Assembly (NCBI RefSeq): GCF_036588685.1
Contig: NC_086374.1
Coordinates: forward strand, 73,468,457 to 73,532,456
Direction: 5' to 3'
From: Mytilus trossulus
Taxonomy: Eukaryota; Mollusca; Bivalvia; Mytilida; Mytilidae
DNA length: 64,000 nucleotides
Each line of letters begins with the position of its first letter. The stretch's first letter is position 1. The notes under the pieces are model-generated. The model did no database searches. It was not told where the DNA came from and saw nothing but the letters and a program-made list of their open reading frames with translations. The position numbers and the translations under genes are program-made. Of the stretch, positions 1 to 12,800 are shown piece by piece.

Positions 1-1625
1 AATCTAAGACACCACCAAATACATAAACCTTTTTTATTCTAAGACACCACCAAATACATAAACCATCTTATATTCTAAGACACCACCAAATTCATAAACC
101 ATCTTTTATTCTAAGACACCACCAAATACATAAACCATCTTATATTCTAAGACATCACCATATACATAAACCTTTTTAAATCTAAGACACCACCAAATAC
201 ATAAACCATCTTATATTCTAAGACACCACTAAACACATAAACCTTTTTAAATATAAGACACCACCAAATACATAAACCATCTTACATTCTAAGACATCAC
301 CAAATACATAAACCATCCTATATTCTAAGACATCACCAAATACATAAACCATCTTATATTCTAAGACATCACCAAATGCATAAACCTTTTTTAAAACTAA
401 GACACCACCAAATACATCAACCTTTTTTAAATCTAAGACACCACCATATACATAAACCATCTTATATTCTCAGACACCACCAAACACATAAACCTTTTTT
501 TAAATCTAAGACACCACCAAATACAATAACCATCTTATATTCTAAACACCACCAAATACATAAACCTTTTTTAAATCTAAGACACCACCATATACATAAA
601 CCATCTTATATTCTAAGACACCACCAAATACATAAACCTTTTTTAAATCTAAGACACCACCAAACACATAAACGTTTTTAAATCTAAGACACCACCATAT
701 ACATAAACCATCTTATATTCTAAGACACCACCAAATACATAAACCATCTTATATTCTAAACAACACCAAATACATAAACCTTTTTAAATCTAAGACACCA
801 CCATATACATAAACCATCTTATATTCTAAGACACCACCAAATACATAAACCTTTTTTTAAATCTAAGACACCACCAAATACATAAACCATCTTATATTCT
901 AAGACACCACCAAACACATAAACCTTTTTAAATATAAGACACCACCAAATACATAAACCATCTTATATTCTAAGACATCACCAAATACATAAACCATCTT
1001 ATATTCTAAGACATCACTAAATGCATAAACCTTTTTTAAAACTAAGACACCACCAAATACATAAACCTTTTTTAAATCTAAGACACCACCAAATACATAA
1101 ACCTTTTTTAAATCTAAGACACCACCAAATACAAAAACCATCCTATATTCTAAGACATCACTAAATACATAAACCTTTTTTTAAATCTAAGACACCACCA
1201 AATACATAAACCTTTTTTAAATCTAAGACACCAACAAATACATAAACCTTTTTTAAATCTAAGACACCACCAAATACATTAACCATCTTATATTCTAAGA
1301 CTTCACCAAATACATAAACCATCTTATATTCTAAGACACCACCAAATACATAAACCATCTTAAGTTTTAAGACATCACCAAATACATAAACCATCTTATA
1401 TTCTAAGACACCACCAAATACATAAACCATCTTATATTCTAAGACACCACCAAATACATAAACCATCTTATATTCTTAGACATCACCAAATTCATAAACC
1501 ATCTTAATTTCTAAGACACCACCAAATACATAAACCATCTTATATTCTAAGGCACCACCAAATACATAAACCATCTTATATTCTAAGACATCACCAAATA
1601 CATAAACCTTTTTTTAAATCTAAGA
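1..1625. repeat. 36-bp minisatellite, about 45 copies
   Basis: The stretch is a head-to-tail array of a unit of about 36 bp that begins TCTAAGACACCACCAAATAC and continues ATAAACC. Two subtypes differ in the last ten bases: one ends CATCTTATAT, the other TTTTTTAAA. They are interspersed, with substitutions and one-base length changes. The unit is a multiple of three, so long open frames appear on both strands with a 12-residue period (minus strand VYVFGGVLEYKM-like), but these are a by-product of the period. The array starts before the window and decays near 1625. Confidence 0.95.
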
Positions 1626-4600
1626 CCATACCACACTCATAACCTATTTTAAAAATGTTAAAGTTAATTTTCTAACACTTGATCAATAGTGAAATGTTTG
1701 GTTCATACAGAAAAAACTACAAACTAACCCTACTATTGCCCTATTCATGATAATTTTACTGAGTGAAAACAAACTTATTGTGGTAGATATAAAACAAAAC
1801 AATATAACTATCAACATTTATTGTAAAACAAAATATGACTGGTAACAATGGCTGGTCAAATTGGCTAAAATAATAAATCTATAAAATAATCTATTAAAAA
1901 TAAAAAAAAGTTTTTACACTGGTAGAAAACTAATGCTTAATAATAATGGAATACAATGAATTGTTTGTTGTGGTGGTTGATATGCAGTGATTAGGTGCTC
2001 ACAGAGGTAAAATAAAATGAAAATGTAAAGGCACATTTTGTCATGTAAATTCAGCAGTATTTTAAGCAAGAAAGCTTTGTTTAAATTTTCTATTTAAAAA
2101 TATATGTTATAATCAAAAATTGGATACAAGTAATTATTTATATAATATAAAATAAATCAATTAAGGTGGTACCCAACACTTTAACTAAAATTAATTTGGC
2201 TCGTTTAATTTTCTTAAAATTTTGACAAAGTATTTACTTTGACCCTTTGACAAAAAAAATTAAAAAAATTAAAAAGTTTGAACCAACCGTTTTATCAGAA
2301 AAATTACACTGGTTATATAGCAGTTTGACAAACACTTAATTTGATCATTGAGAAGCTTAATATTCCCTTAACAACACAACATAATTAAAACGTTAACTGA
2401 TTTTACAGAGTTATCTCCCTGTAATGTTAGGTACCACCTTAAATGAATAATTGATGTAAATGTTATCTTGGTCAACAATGTCATGAAAATAGCATTAATA
2501 TTTCGGCTGGGAATCACAATGGTGAATTGATCATTTTACACACAAAAAAAAGTATCAAATAAATTTGTTCTGTATGACATACAGATATAAGTACCTGGTA
2601 ACCTACTATTTTGAGTGAATGATTGTTATAATTACTGTTTAAAGTCAATTGATTTTCATCTCTTTGAAGTGTGGGTTTAAGCAATGTAAAAAAGAATAAA
2701 AAAATTGTAATTAAATTCGAAAAAAATCCATGTTAAACTGCAGGATAAAAACAGTATACATACATTGTTGAGAAATATCAAAGGATTGTGAGCCTTTTTT
2801 TCACACAATAATTAAACAAATTTGAAGGCTGAAATATTTTTGCTATTTTTTTCTCTTATGTCAACCGCATCCTTAAATAATACTCATTATAAAACATGAG
2901 AAAACCTTAGTATGCCAGGTTTTTTTTAACTTTCTAGTGCATGATCTGATATTTCTGACAATGTCTGCATAATGTGAAACAATTTCATAGTTTGTGCAGA
3001 TGTGTTTATCAAATACCACTTCAAATGTGAAACTGAAAAAAACAGTTAAATCTCTGATCAATTAAAGGTCTTTCCATCTCAAAATCTCCATTGTTATGAC
3101 AATTTCAAAAATATATAGTGTGTAGTAAAAACTTATTATGAAATAAGGACAAAATTAATAAAGAGCTTCTCTAGTATTAGAAAAAAGTAACTTTAAATGT
3201 CAACTATCAGCTTACTTTTCAATACTTCCAAAAATTCATGTTTTCTATGTCCTTTTTCTTGACATGAGGGAGATAATTTGTAACTTCATGTCTAACAGAT
3301 TAATGATACTAGAATGTTGGGTTACTTTATTTCTATTCCAAAAATACATGGTTTCTAGGTCCTTTGTCAGAAGTTTAAAAGAACTTAGTTTGCTTCAAAC
3401 ATAATGGAACAAATTTGTATTTCATTAACACAAAGTTTTTGTACCAGTTTTATATCTATCTCTTATAGTTTCAGAGGAGATGTGATAAGAGGCGAAGGTC
3501 ATAATTTAGATCATGACCTTGATCTCTATTTCCAAGATATTACCAATTGCAAAGAATGCAGAAGAATCTAGGTTTTCAGGCTTAATAATTCAAATCAAAA
3601 TCAAAAGGGTCAACAACATTACATACATTAAAATTAGAACTTCCTGCAATGTTTTTTATACTAAACATTCAAATTACCGGTATGTCATGAATTTTAATAG
3701 GTTTACATTAACACAATAAAAATGAATTATTTTATTCATAAAACCTGTAGACAATTAGTCACATTGATAACAGCACAGATTCACATGACAAATATTAAAT
3801 GCATACATTAAATACATATAAATCAGGTTATTTTTTACCCATTTTCAAAAGACTAGCCTACAATAAAAATAAATAAATATTACATTATTTTTTAGCAAAA
3901 GTGGATCAACTAACTAAAGTCCAATAAAATAAGTATTTTACATTAGATAAGTTATGTTTACATGACTAACATGACTAAAAGCAATTTACATTTGATGTTT
4001 ATTTTGTCAATTATCCATGTGTTGAATGATTCAAAAATGTATAGAATGAAAGATTGAAAAGTTAAATCAGATTTGGAATCAACAAAGTTTGACTCCTCAT
4101 AGTTAAAAAAGCATTAACCTCTACTTGTGAATTAAGAAAATTAATTTAAGGAAGTTCGCTTGTCATGTAATGGGATTTCTGTCAGATTTTCAGAATCCTC
4201 TGGTTTTATCCATATGAATGTTAAAAAATAATTGCCCACTGACCCCCATTTTTCTTTTTATAAATCTTTTACATGTATAATGATAAGCCTTCTGTAAAAG
4301 TCTTATAAAATTTTAATTATTTTTTAATAGTTTTTTAGAACTTAACCTTGTCAACGATAAAGTATGAAAAGTCGAGAATATTTCCCCGCCAAAATTTTGA
4401 TGGCTATTATCTGAAAAACAAGCACATTGACCTATATATATTTTTTCCTATTTTAATTCCATTATTATTCCCTTATCAATATAAACTAGTGTTTTGAAAA
4501 GTTAACTATTTTGAAACTGAGAAGCGAACTCCCTTAAAAAATATTTTTACTCATATTTTCAAAAATATAAATAGTAATTTTAAAACCATTGATAATTACT

Positions 4601-6669
4601 AAAATCAAACTTATCAATAAATCTCAGATGATGCAGAGTTATGGATGACTATTTTTGATTTCAATATGTAGCAAGTGTTAAAATACATTGTACATGTACC
4701 TCTTTCTAGAATCATTTTTTTTACATTTTGAAATTTTCTGCAAGGAAAAACTTTAAATGATACATCTGTATAGGAATAAAGACAATAAACAGTCACCTTT
4801 ATTCATATATCTAAGTGCATTGTGAATTTAAAATGATACAAAACAATTGTTAAGGAACAATTAATAGACACATGTGGAAATTAGTTGTGAAACTAGTTTA
4901 ATACAATAAAAAAAACATTTTTGCACAAAAAATGCACATTTATAGTTTGTTGAATATTAACATGTAAATAATCAGGAATGTAAAAATTTGATAGTACACA
5001 TCAATATAAAATATAACATAACAAATATCCATTTATAAATGTACGTTTCAAACATAATAATCAGCAGTCAAGTTTATCTTTAATATTATGTTTAAAAATA
5101 TGTATATATCATAAATTATACCGATCATTCGGACGGAATAATGCTAAAAATATTAATCAGCAGTAAATCATTTATCACAGAAATATACAATGGGAATGAC
5201 TTAGATATAAAATATATAATTATTTTTCTCTTAACTTTAAATCATATCAATAGTGCAAATTAAAAAAACATTGCATCTTTTTTTCTCAATTCTAGAAAAC
5301 TCTAAGTAGGCTGCAAAGTCTACAAGGGAATTAAGCCAGTACAGTTTATTTATTGACATGATATATTTTTTTCATGGAAAAGTATTGCAAAAATATGTAA
5401 AAATTGTTTAATTTTAATGTTATCTATTCTCTACAAAGGTAAATAAATTTTGAAATGCACCAAATGGTACACCCAATTATATCCTCTGAATCAGTATACT
5501 GTAATTTTGTACAAACTTCCATGATTGAAATAACAATTCATGTAACATATGAATTTAGATAAGTACATTTTGTATAATAATAAATTTTGTAAACTTTTAC
5601 CAAATAAATTTTAAGTGCTTATACATGTATATATATCACTATAAAACATAATTTGGAGATTTTCATTAATATCATTTTTACTCTAAATCTACACCTAGTG
5701 CTTTTTAAATAGGAAGTAAAATCAGTAAATGCTTATACATGTATATAATTACATTTTGTCTTACTGAACATAAAATATTCTGAGTTATATATTTTCACTT
5801 GAATGGTAAACCTGTTATCTTTGATTGAATGTTCAGTAAAAAATATCACCTATCCTGTTATCTTTTTTCATAAATTTAAATTTATTAAATTTTAAAATTT
5901 TAAAACAGAAACAGGATTTAATGAAAACATACTAGTCTCTACTATAAAATAACTAGGGTTAACCACAAATTGTGATTTTTTTACAAACACAGATGCTGTG
6001 AATTACTATTATATCTTGATATTAGTTACTTTGTTATGTGAAAAATAACAATATTTTGCACAGTGAGCTATAAGTGAAGCAATGTCAAGTGTGTGGGTTG
6101 GTTGTTTTTAATAAATAATCATATTTCAGTACATGTCAAAAAGTCTGACAGAAAATTAAAAATAATAAATTCTCATTCTAAATCTAGATTCTTTGAAAGA
6201 CCAAAGATTAATCTGATCAAAATTATCTAAAAATATTATCTCAAAAAATATATAATAGTCTTAAATTATTTTTTTACATAATTCTTCTAATAAAATATAA
6301 AATAAAACCTATATCAATGTCTATATATAAGAAAATCGTCTTAAATTTTTTCCAATTATATAATATCATTCGTTGAAAAAAATTCTTTCAAAATTGTCTT
6401 TTCAAAAAATTACGGTATACATCATAACATTACTGAAATGAAAAATATTTGGAATGTATTTGTCAAGCTTCATAGATAACATTATTTAAAAACAAAATTA
6501 AGCACAACAAATTGCATAAACTGCAGGATTTGCTTCGTTTTTTTGCAAAAACATATGTGGTAATTTCCTTTTTTGAATATTAAGAACAGCAAGTGATTTC
6601 ATTAAGTTCAAGATTACATTAAGGATAACAAGTGATTAAGTTCAGGATTACAGAAGACAAGACGCCGTG
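1626..6669. other. AT-rich noncoding region downstream of the TRPV gene
   Basis: I see no exon with splice sites or family-like protein here. Part next to 6669 must be the 3' UTR of the minus-strand TRPV gene, but I cannot place its end. A small TTAA-flanked mobile element lies at 2165-2438. Otherwise the stretch holds only AT-rich unique-looking sequence and short open frames without codon structure. Confidence 0.6.
2165..2438. mobile_element. TTAA-flanked MITE with GGTGGTACC termini
   Basis: The 274-bp segment begins GGTGGTACCCAACAC and ends GTTAGGTACCACC, an inverted repeat of about 15 bp. It is flanked on both sides by TTAA (2161-2164 and 2439-2442). TTAA duplication is the hallmark of piggyBac-type transposition. 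There is no coding capacity. A partial copy with the same left end lies at 41703-41800. Confidence 0.65.
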
Positions 6670-6831
6670 TTATACATTAATTCTGCCTTCCCTGACAGCA
6701 GTGGAGCTTATGATACTTGCCAAATTTGTTGTCTTTTTCAGAATTAATTTCTTCCTTTCTGCCATTATTTTCTGTTTCTGTTTAATCCTCTGTTCTTCTC
6801 TAGCAACCTTCAAGTCTTCTCTCTCTTTTTC
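6670..6831 (-). CDS. TRPV: TRPV last coding exon
   Basis: Encodes [20 protein letters not shown] followed by [20 protein letters not shown] and [13 protein letters not shown], then TAA at 6672-6670. It is a very basic predicted coiled coil. Acceptor TTTTACAG. The plus strand shows only a shadow open frame here. Confidence 0.93.
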   Translation of the reverse strand, partial: EKEREDLKVAREEQRIKQKQKIMAERKKLILKKTTNLASIISSTAVREGRINV

Positions 6832-9800
6832 CTGTAAAACAAATACTTTCTTTATATGAATGATTCAACGAACAATTTTTTTTATTTCCAATTGTCGATA
6901 TTGAAAAGGGAGGGTTTAACCCTTTCACCAATTGCTGCCCAGACAGAATTTACCCTGAGACGATGGCTTCCCTGGCTAATATTACTCAAGTGGAAGATCT
7001 GCATAATAAATGTCAATAAAAACTTGTTTGTAGTTATTTGTGTATTTATTTCATTCACTTACACCAGTTCCACAGTTTTGTTCATGTTTTGATAATTTTT
7101 TCTTCATAAAATATTCAAATTTTCAGCATTATCTAGGTCAATTTCTCAAAATTTTGCTCTTTGACCCCAAATCATAATTTTTTAACCCAAAAGGCAAAAT
7201 ATTGAAAAATTCCTCACACTGAACGATGTCAATTCCAAGTGTTTTGTACATTAAATGACATTTTATGTCAAAAAAGTATACTAGTTTGGCTTCAATTCTT
7301 CCATATTCTTTCCCAAAAAAAGTTCCCTCATTTCAAATTCTCATAAATTCTGTAAATTTCCTCTGATTTTGACACTGTTTTCAACAAATGAAGTGCAATG
7401 TTTACACTTTCAAGGGGGTATTCATCAAAGAAAGATAACTCATGTTTGCACTGTTTTAAGCGGGAAAAAATAAAAGAGGTATTCCTATCCCGGTAAAACA
7501 GGACTCATCGTCAGCTGTCTGAAGCGTGAATCCCAGTAAACCGGGACTCATCGGCAAAAGGGTTAAAGAGTAGTCTAACCCTAGTGCAGGTTTATGTACC
7601 TGTACTTGTCCCAAATCAGGTGCCTGTAATCCAGTGCTGTATATTATATTTTTTTGCTTATTGTATTTTCAAAAAATAAATAAGGCTGTTAATTTTCTTT
7701 TTGAATTGTTTTACATGCATCTTGTTTTATAGATTGTTATGGTGTATTGGTTTTGCTCATTACTGAAGGTCTACAATGAACCATAGTTTTTTAACTTCTA
7801 GGTGGTTTGGCCTCTTAAGTGTGAGTTATATCATTGGCAATCATACCACATCTCAGACAACAAACAGACAGACAGACTTCCTCATCACTATATGCACCGT
7901 GTGCTTCAGAAAGTGCCGGTAAAAAAAACTCTTGAACTATCTGGTAAATGCTTTGTAAAACTTACAGATTGATGCCACCTTATAACAAGGGCTCTGTCAC
8001 CATCCGGCAAGGGCTGTGAATACTTCAACCTTTGTTTCTTTCTCTCTTCAGTAGTCACACTTTGTTCTATCACCAGAACTACTTTGGCCCACTGAAAATA
8101 TCAAAAGTAGGCATGATTAATAATCATTGTTTGATGCATATTATTGCTAGGGAGTGTAACGTATTAAAATAAGTTCAAAAGAATATATGGCTTAAGTATT
8201 ATTCAAATCAAGGTACAAAAAGGTACAAAAAAATAGATTTATAACTTGTATTTACAAACAATACTATGTATTAATTTTTAAGATTTTTGAAACACACAAT
8301 CTAGGGGAAGTAATTCTTATTCATTCTTTCTTTGGTGTATTTTCTATCTTTAGAGTTATCTATCATTCATAAATACTAGGGCATCTACCCATGTGGAATA
8401 TTCTTTTTGTTTCATGATAACCTTGAGTGTGGAATCTTTTATCTCACACCAAACAAGGGAGACAATTCTACCAATCTGACCAGGGTTATCTGACTTCATT
8501 GATAACCTTGTGTGTGGAATCTTCTATCTCACACCAAACAAGGAAGACAATTCTCCCAATCTGACCATATCTGTCTTCTTTAAACCCTTTGACTTGAATG
8601 TCTCACTAATTGTTTTTATCCTCAGAGGGAGATAAATTTTACCTTTCTGACTTCATAGATAAGTTTGGTTTTTACCCATGCTATCTCATTTCCACCCTCA
8701 TGGTCACCCTAGTCGATCTTTCTCTCATCTTTGGGTGGTATGTCTTACTAATTGTCCTAACCCACCAAGGGATCAATCTTACCTGTCTGAACCATTCTTT
8801 TAGTAATTGCCAATACCCACCAAGGGAGACAAATCTTACCTGTCTAAACCATTCTTTCTGTGTTTCATTGATCAGCTGGTAAGTGTTACCCATCATGGCA
8901 ATTAACATGTTGACTAGAAGTAATGTCACCAGGATCATGTATATGGCAAACATTATCTAGAAAATCAGTGGTATGAAATTTATCATCACTTTAATACCAT
9001 ATTATTCATAAATATGCAACTATAACAATATTCTTAATTATTGGGACATCTGTTCTTTATTTTTTTTATTAAATCAAAGGTTAAAATTATGTTATATATA
9101 TACATTGTATAATTCCAACAACAAAATGTACATTTATGTATTTGGTGACAGAAATTTTTTCAGATAGAACTCAATGAATTATAAGTTTCAACAAGCCATG
9201 TATAGTAAGTCTTAAACCTATAGCTAACTGCTAAACATTATACATAATTTTTTTGTAATCTTAGTATGAAATTCTAAGTTTAATCTAATACAAATAGTAA
9301 CACATCTAAAAATCAAGAATAAAATAAATAAAGTACCAACTGAAGCAGACAATTAAAGCCAAATAATTACAAATAATTAAACAGAGACTTTTTTACAGTG
9401 CAACACAAATTTACATGACAAAATTCAACATAAAAAGCATGTGTAGAATAGTTTTCAAACAAGTATTCTCTAACTAACAACAAACAACATCAATTTCTTC
9501 AAGAATCACTTACAACATGTCTACTACTGAACCTAAATTTCAATTGCAAATTTAAATGCAGGTAGATAAGAATCATTTATTGGCACCAATTTTCGTGGAC
9601 CAAGGAAATATAAAGTACTGTGGATTCAATTTATTGTGTGTATGAGAATCAGTAACCAAATACCATTACACCACCTTAAATGTGTTTTATAAATTAATTA
9701 TGATTTCTGTAATGAAAATACAGTCTTACTGTCACAAAACAACAAGCAGGAATCTTTATTATGCTTTATTGAAATAACTTTGGCTTGTGGAAGATCAGAG

Positions 9801-12800
9801 AAAATAGACTCTCTAGCAATCAGAATTTTCTTGTCAGTTGACAGTAGTCTTAAAATTTTTGCATTTGCCTTGACAGATGACAATGTCATTAACATGTATC
9901 AGATTGATATGTCATTTAGTCACTGAAACCGTTGTGACTACAATTTTTAAAAAGAGGTGTTTTTTTTTTCTATTTTGAGACACTCCATTGAAACCATTAA
10001 CAACACCTTTAATTTTTATATTCCAAACGTAAGCCTAGATCAACACTTCTGTAAAGCAACTTATTTTTTCGCGACTTTCCCTTAGTAGAAAAATAACGCA
10101 AATATAAATCGTTACGAAAATTGATCTTTCCATATTACAATGCATCACGTAAATTAGCAAATTGTGAAATTAAACAGCTGCAAAGTGGTCTAGAAAGAGT
10201 AAAACCCCGAAATCTAGTATCCACACAAATAAGTGGGTTTACAGTATTGATACTTGTATTATATTTTTCCAAGATGTCGCTGAGATCTGGTCTAGCAATT
10301 TATTGAACACAGCTTTTACACATCTTACCTTTACAAGCGTAGGAAATGGAGAGGAATCAAACGTGGCAAAAAAGTCCTCAAAATCCCCAACATTCATTGC
10401 AAATGATCCAAAGGCTGAATCAATTGGATTTTTAAATACGCATGGGTCTGTTTGAGGATCACATGATGATTGAATAAAGGCAACATAAAATGCTGAAAAG
10501 AAGTTAGAGTCAACTGAAGGTTAAAAAAACATATTGCAGATCAACCTTGCTATATCATGTCAATGTTCTGTCACAAGTTCACTGCTATATATAGAAATCC
10601 TATATACTTTAGTTATTTCAATTATTTTCTGCCAAGCTGAAAGATTTCCCTACGTTTCTTTACAATAACAGATTAACTTAAAAATCTAATTTAGCCTGGT
10701 ACAGTAAGCAAAAAGCAGATTAAATCAGACTCAATTTATAAAAAAAAAGTTCATCTATAAAAAAAATTTGCCAAATATTATTAAATAAATTAGCTATAAG
10801 TATCTAATCATCTGTAATAACACTCTTTTGTTTAAATACAATTGGTCACCAATACATATATAGCAATATTGATAAAGCAAGGTTCTCCTCCAACCAACTT
10901 ATTGTTTTTAAGGATTGAAAAGTGCAATGTAAAATGGTTGTAAATGTGCATAAAGAAGGAAATTAAAACAAACATAAATTTTATCTCTTAAAGAGTATGA
11001 ACAGATTCAGTCAAAAAGGACAATTACTAATATTTTTAACTCATTTATAACGAAACTGTAATGTATGGTATATCAAACTATAAGTCTCTCATTGATAACT
11101 AAAATTCAGTGTAAAATATTGGATTTGAATGGAATCAGTTAGCTTTCATGCTGAATATGTTGAATAAACCTAAAAGAAATGAATGGAAAATCAATAAACT
11201 TGAACTGCATCTATTAATACTTTTTTATTTGTCTTCAAATTTTGACTTTCAAGTAACTGTGTCAATTTTTGTTCACTAAACAGCTGATTTCTGATCATAA
11301 CTGATTAAATATCTTTTAATACATGTAGTAATAAACCTAATGCAACAAAACAATCTTCCAACTATACACATCTCATGTCAGTCATTGTGTAAAACTGGAG
11401 ACAAACAAATTCAATCCAATGCATTCAACTGTTAATGCAAGAACAGTGTTAATATTAACAGTATTAGACAAAATTGGTAAGGGGAGACAATTTTTGGTGA
11501 AAAACTGGTCATGCAGCAAATATTAATTCTGGGTTTTGGTATGGGATTTTTGGGAAAAAAATTAACGAAGATAAATCAAAATTCCTTTTAAAGCATATTC
11601 CATAATTCATACACATTAATTTCAAAACATCTTTCATCTATAGAAGTCCTTTGTTTTATAGTAGTCATTACTAAATGCAATTAAATTATCAAAAGTTATA
11701 TAATTTTGGGCATATTATTTTATTAATATTAGTTATTTTACTGACAGGATAAGCAAAGAATGACACTCAAAAGCAGAATTAGAGCATTTTGAAATAACTT
11801 GTTATTTGTTATTTATCAAAACAAAAACTGAAACAATGTTTAGAGGAAAATTTATGGGACTTTTTACAGCAACACTGGCATTTTCTATTATAAATTACAT
11901 CTATAAAATAGAATTAAATGGAAATATACATAAAAGGAATTAAGTCGTTTTAGTGAAGTAGGTGGTTTTGTAAGTCAACCAATTACTTTTGCCAATTCAG
12001 GAAAATCTGTCTGTTTAAATGTAACAAAATAATCGCCAAATTCTCCCAATGACATCATAAACATGGCCATTATTGACTCAATTGGGTCACTAAAGGGACT
12101 CCATTCCTGGTTCAGGTGTATTAAGTATAAAGCTGAAAACAGGAAAAGTTTTACCATTATTATTTTGAACATTTTTTCCACAACAAATCAGTCTTGTAAA
12201 TCAAATGATTGAATTGTCCAATTATCAAGCATACAACACACAAGACCCACACAACATCAAGATGACAAAGAACGGTAAAAACATAAACTGCTTAAAGATA
12301 TCATGCATACAGCATAACACATGTGCATGTTTCTACCAAAATAAAATTATAAATCTACGAACAGATATCAACTACAATGTCAAAAACAACATGATTTACT
12401 TTGCTCAATATTGGATGCTCTGTCTTTTCAAAGTTTTCATAATAGTCCCCAAATTCCCCCAAAGACATCATAAACATTCCCATTATTGACTCAGCCGGAT
12501 CTTTGAAAGGATTTTCCTTATTTTCTTCATAGTTCCGAAAAACTATGTACATAGCTGTAAAGACAAATAACTTCATGTATCAATATTTGAAATATAATAT
12601 GAAGATTTTTCTTATAAATACAACGGACAAAAACATTGACCTCACTTGCCCAAAATAGACAGGACATCTGCTCTATGACTTTCCTTAGAAAAATATGTCC
12701 TGCTTTTCATGTGTGTAAAACCCATTTGGACCAACAACAAAAAAAACCAACAACATTGGACAACTTTATATTCTTAAAGTTACAGAAAAATAAATTATTC

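Noticed and set aside
218..1466. Open frames of 80-101 codons with repeated VYVFGGVL or HKPF residues
   Set aside because: They follow from a 36-bp tandem unit; units with 35 or 37 bp shift the frame, and there is no start or splice context.
8610..8882. Plus-strand 90-codon frame with hydrophobic segments
   Set aside because: It is the shadow of the S6 exon and of the duplicated donor region on the other strand.
9698..9895. Minus-strand frame in the TRPV intron as a fourth pore exon
   Set aside because: It has no filter-like motif and no fitting acceptor and donor in the required phases.
12205..12489. Plus-strand 94-codon frame
   Set aside because: It overlaps pore exon A in antisense and has no recognisable motif.
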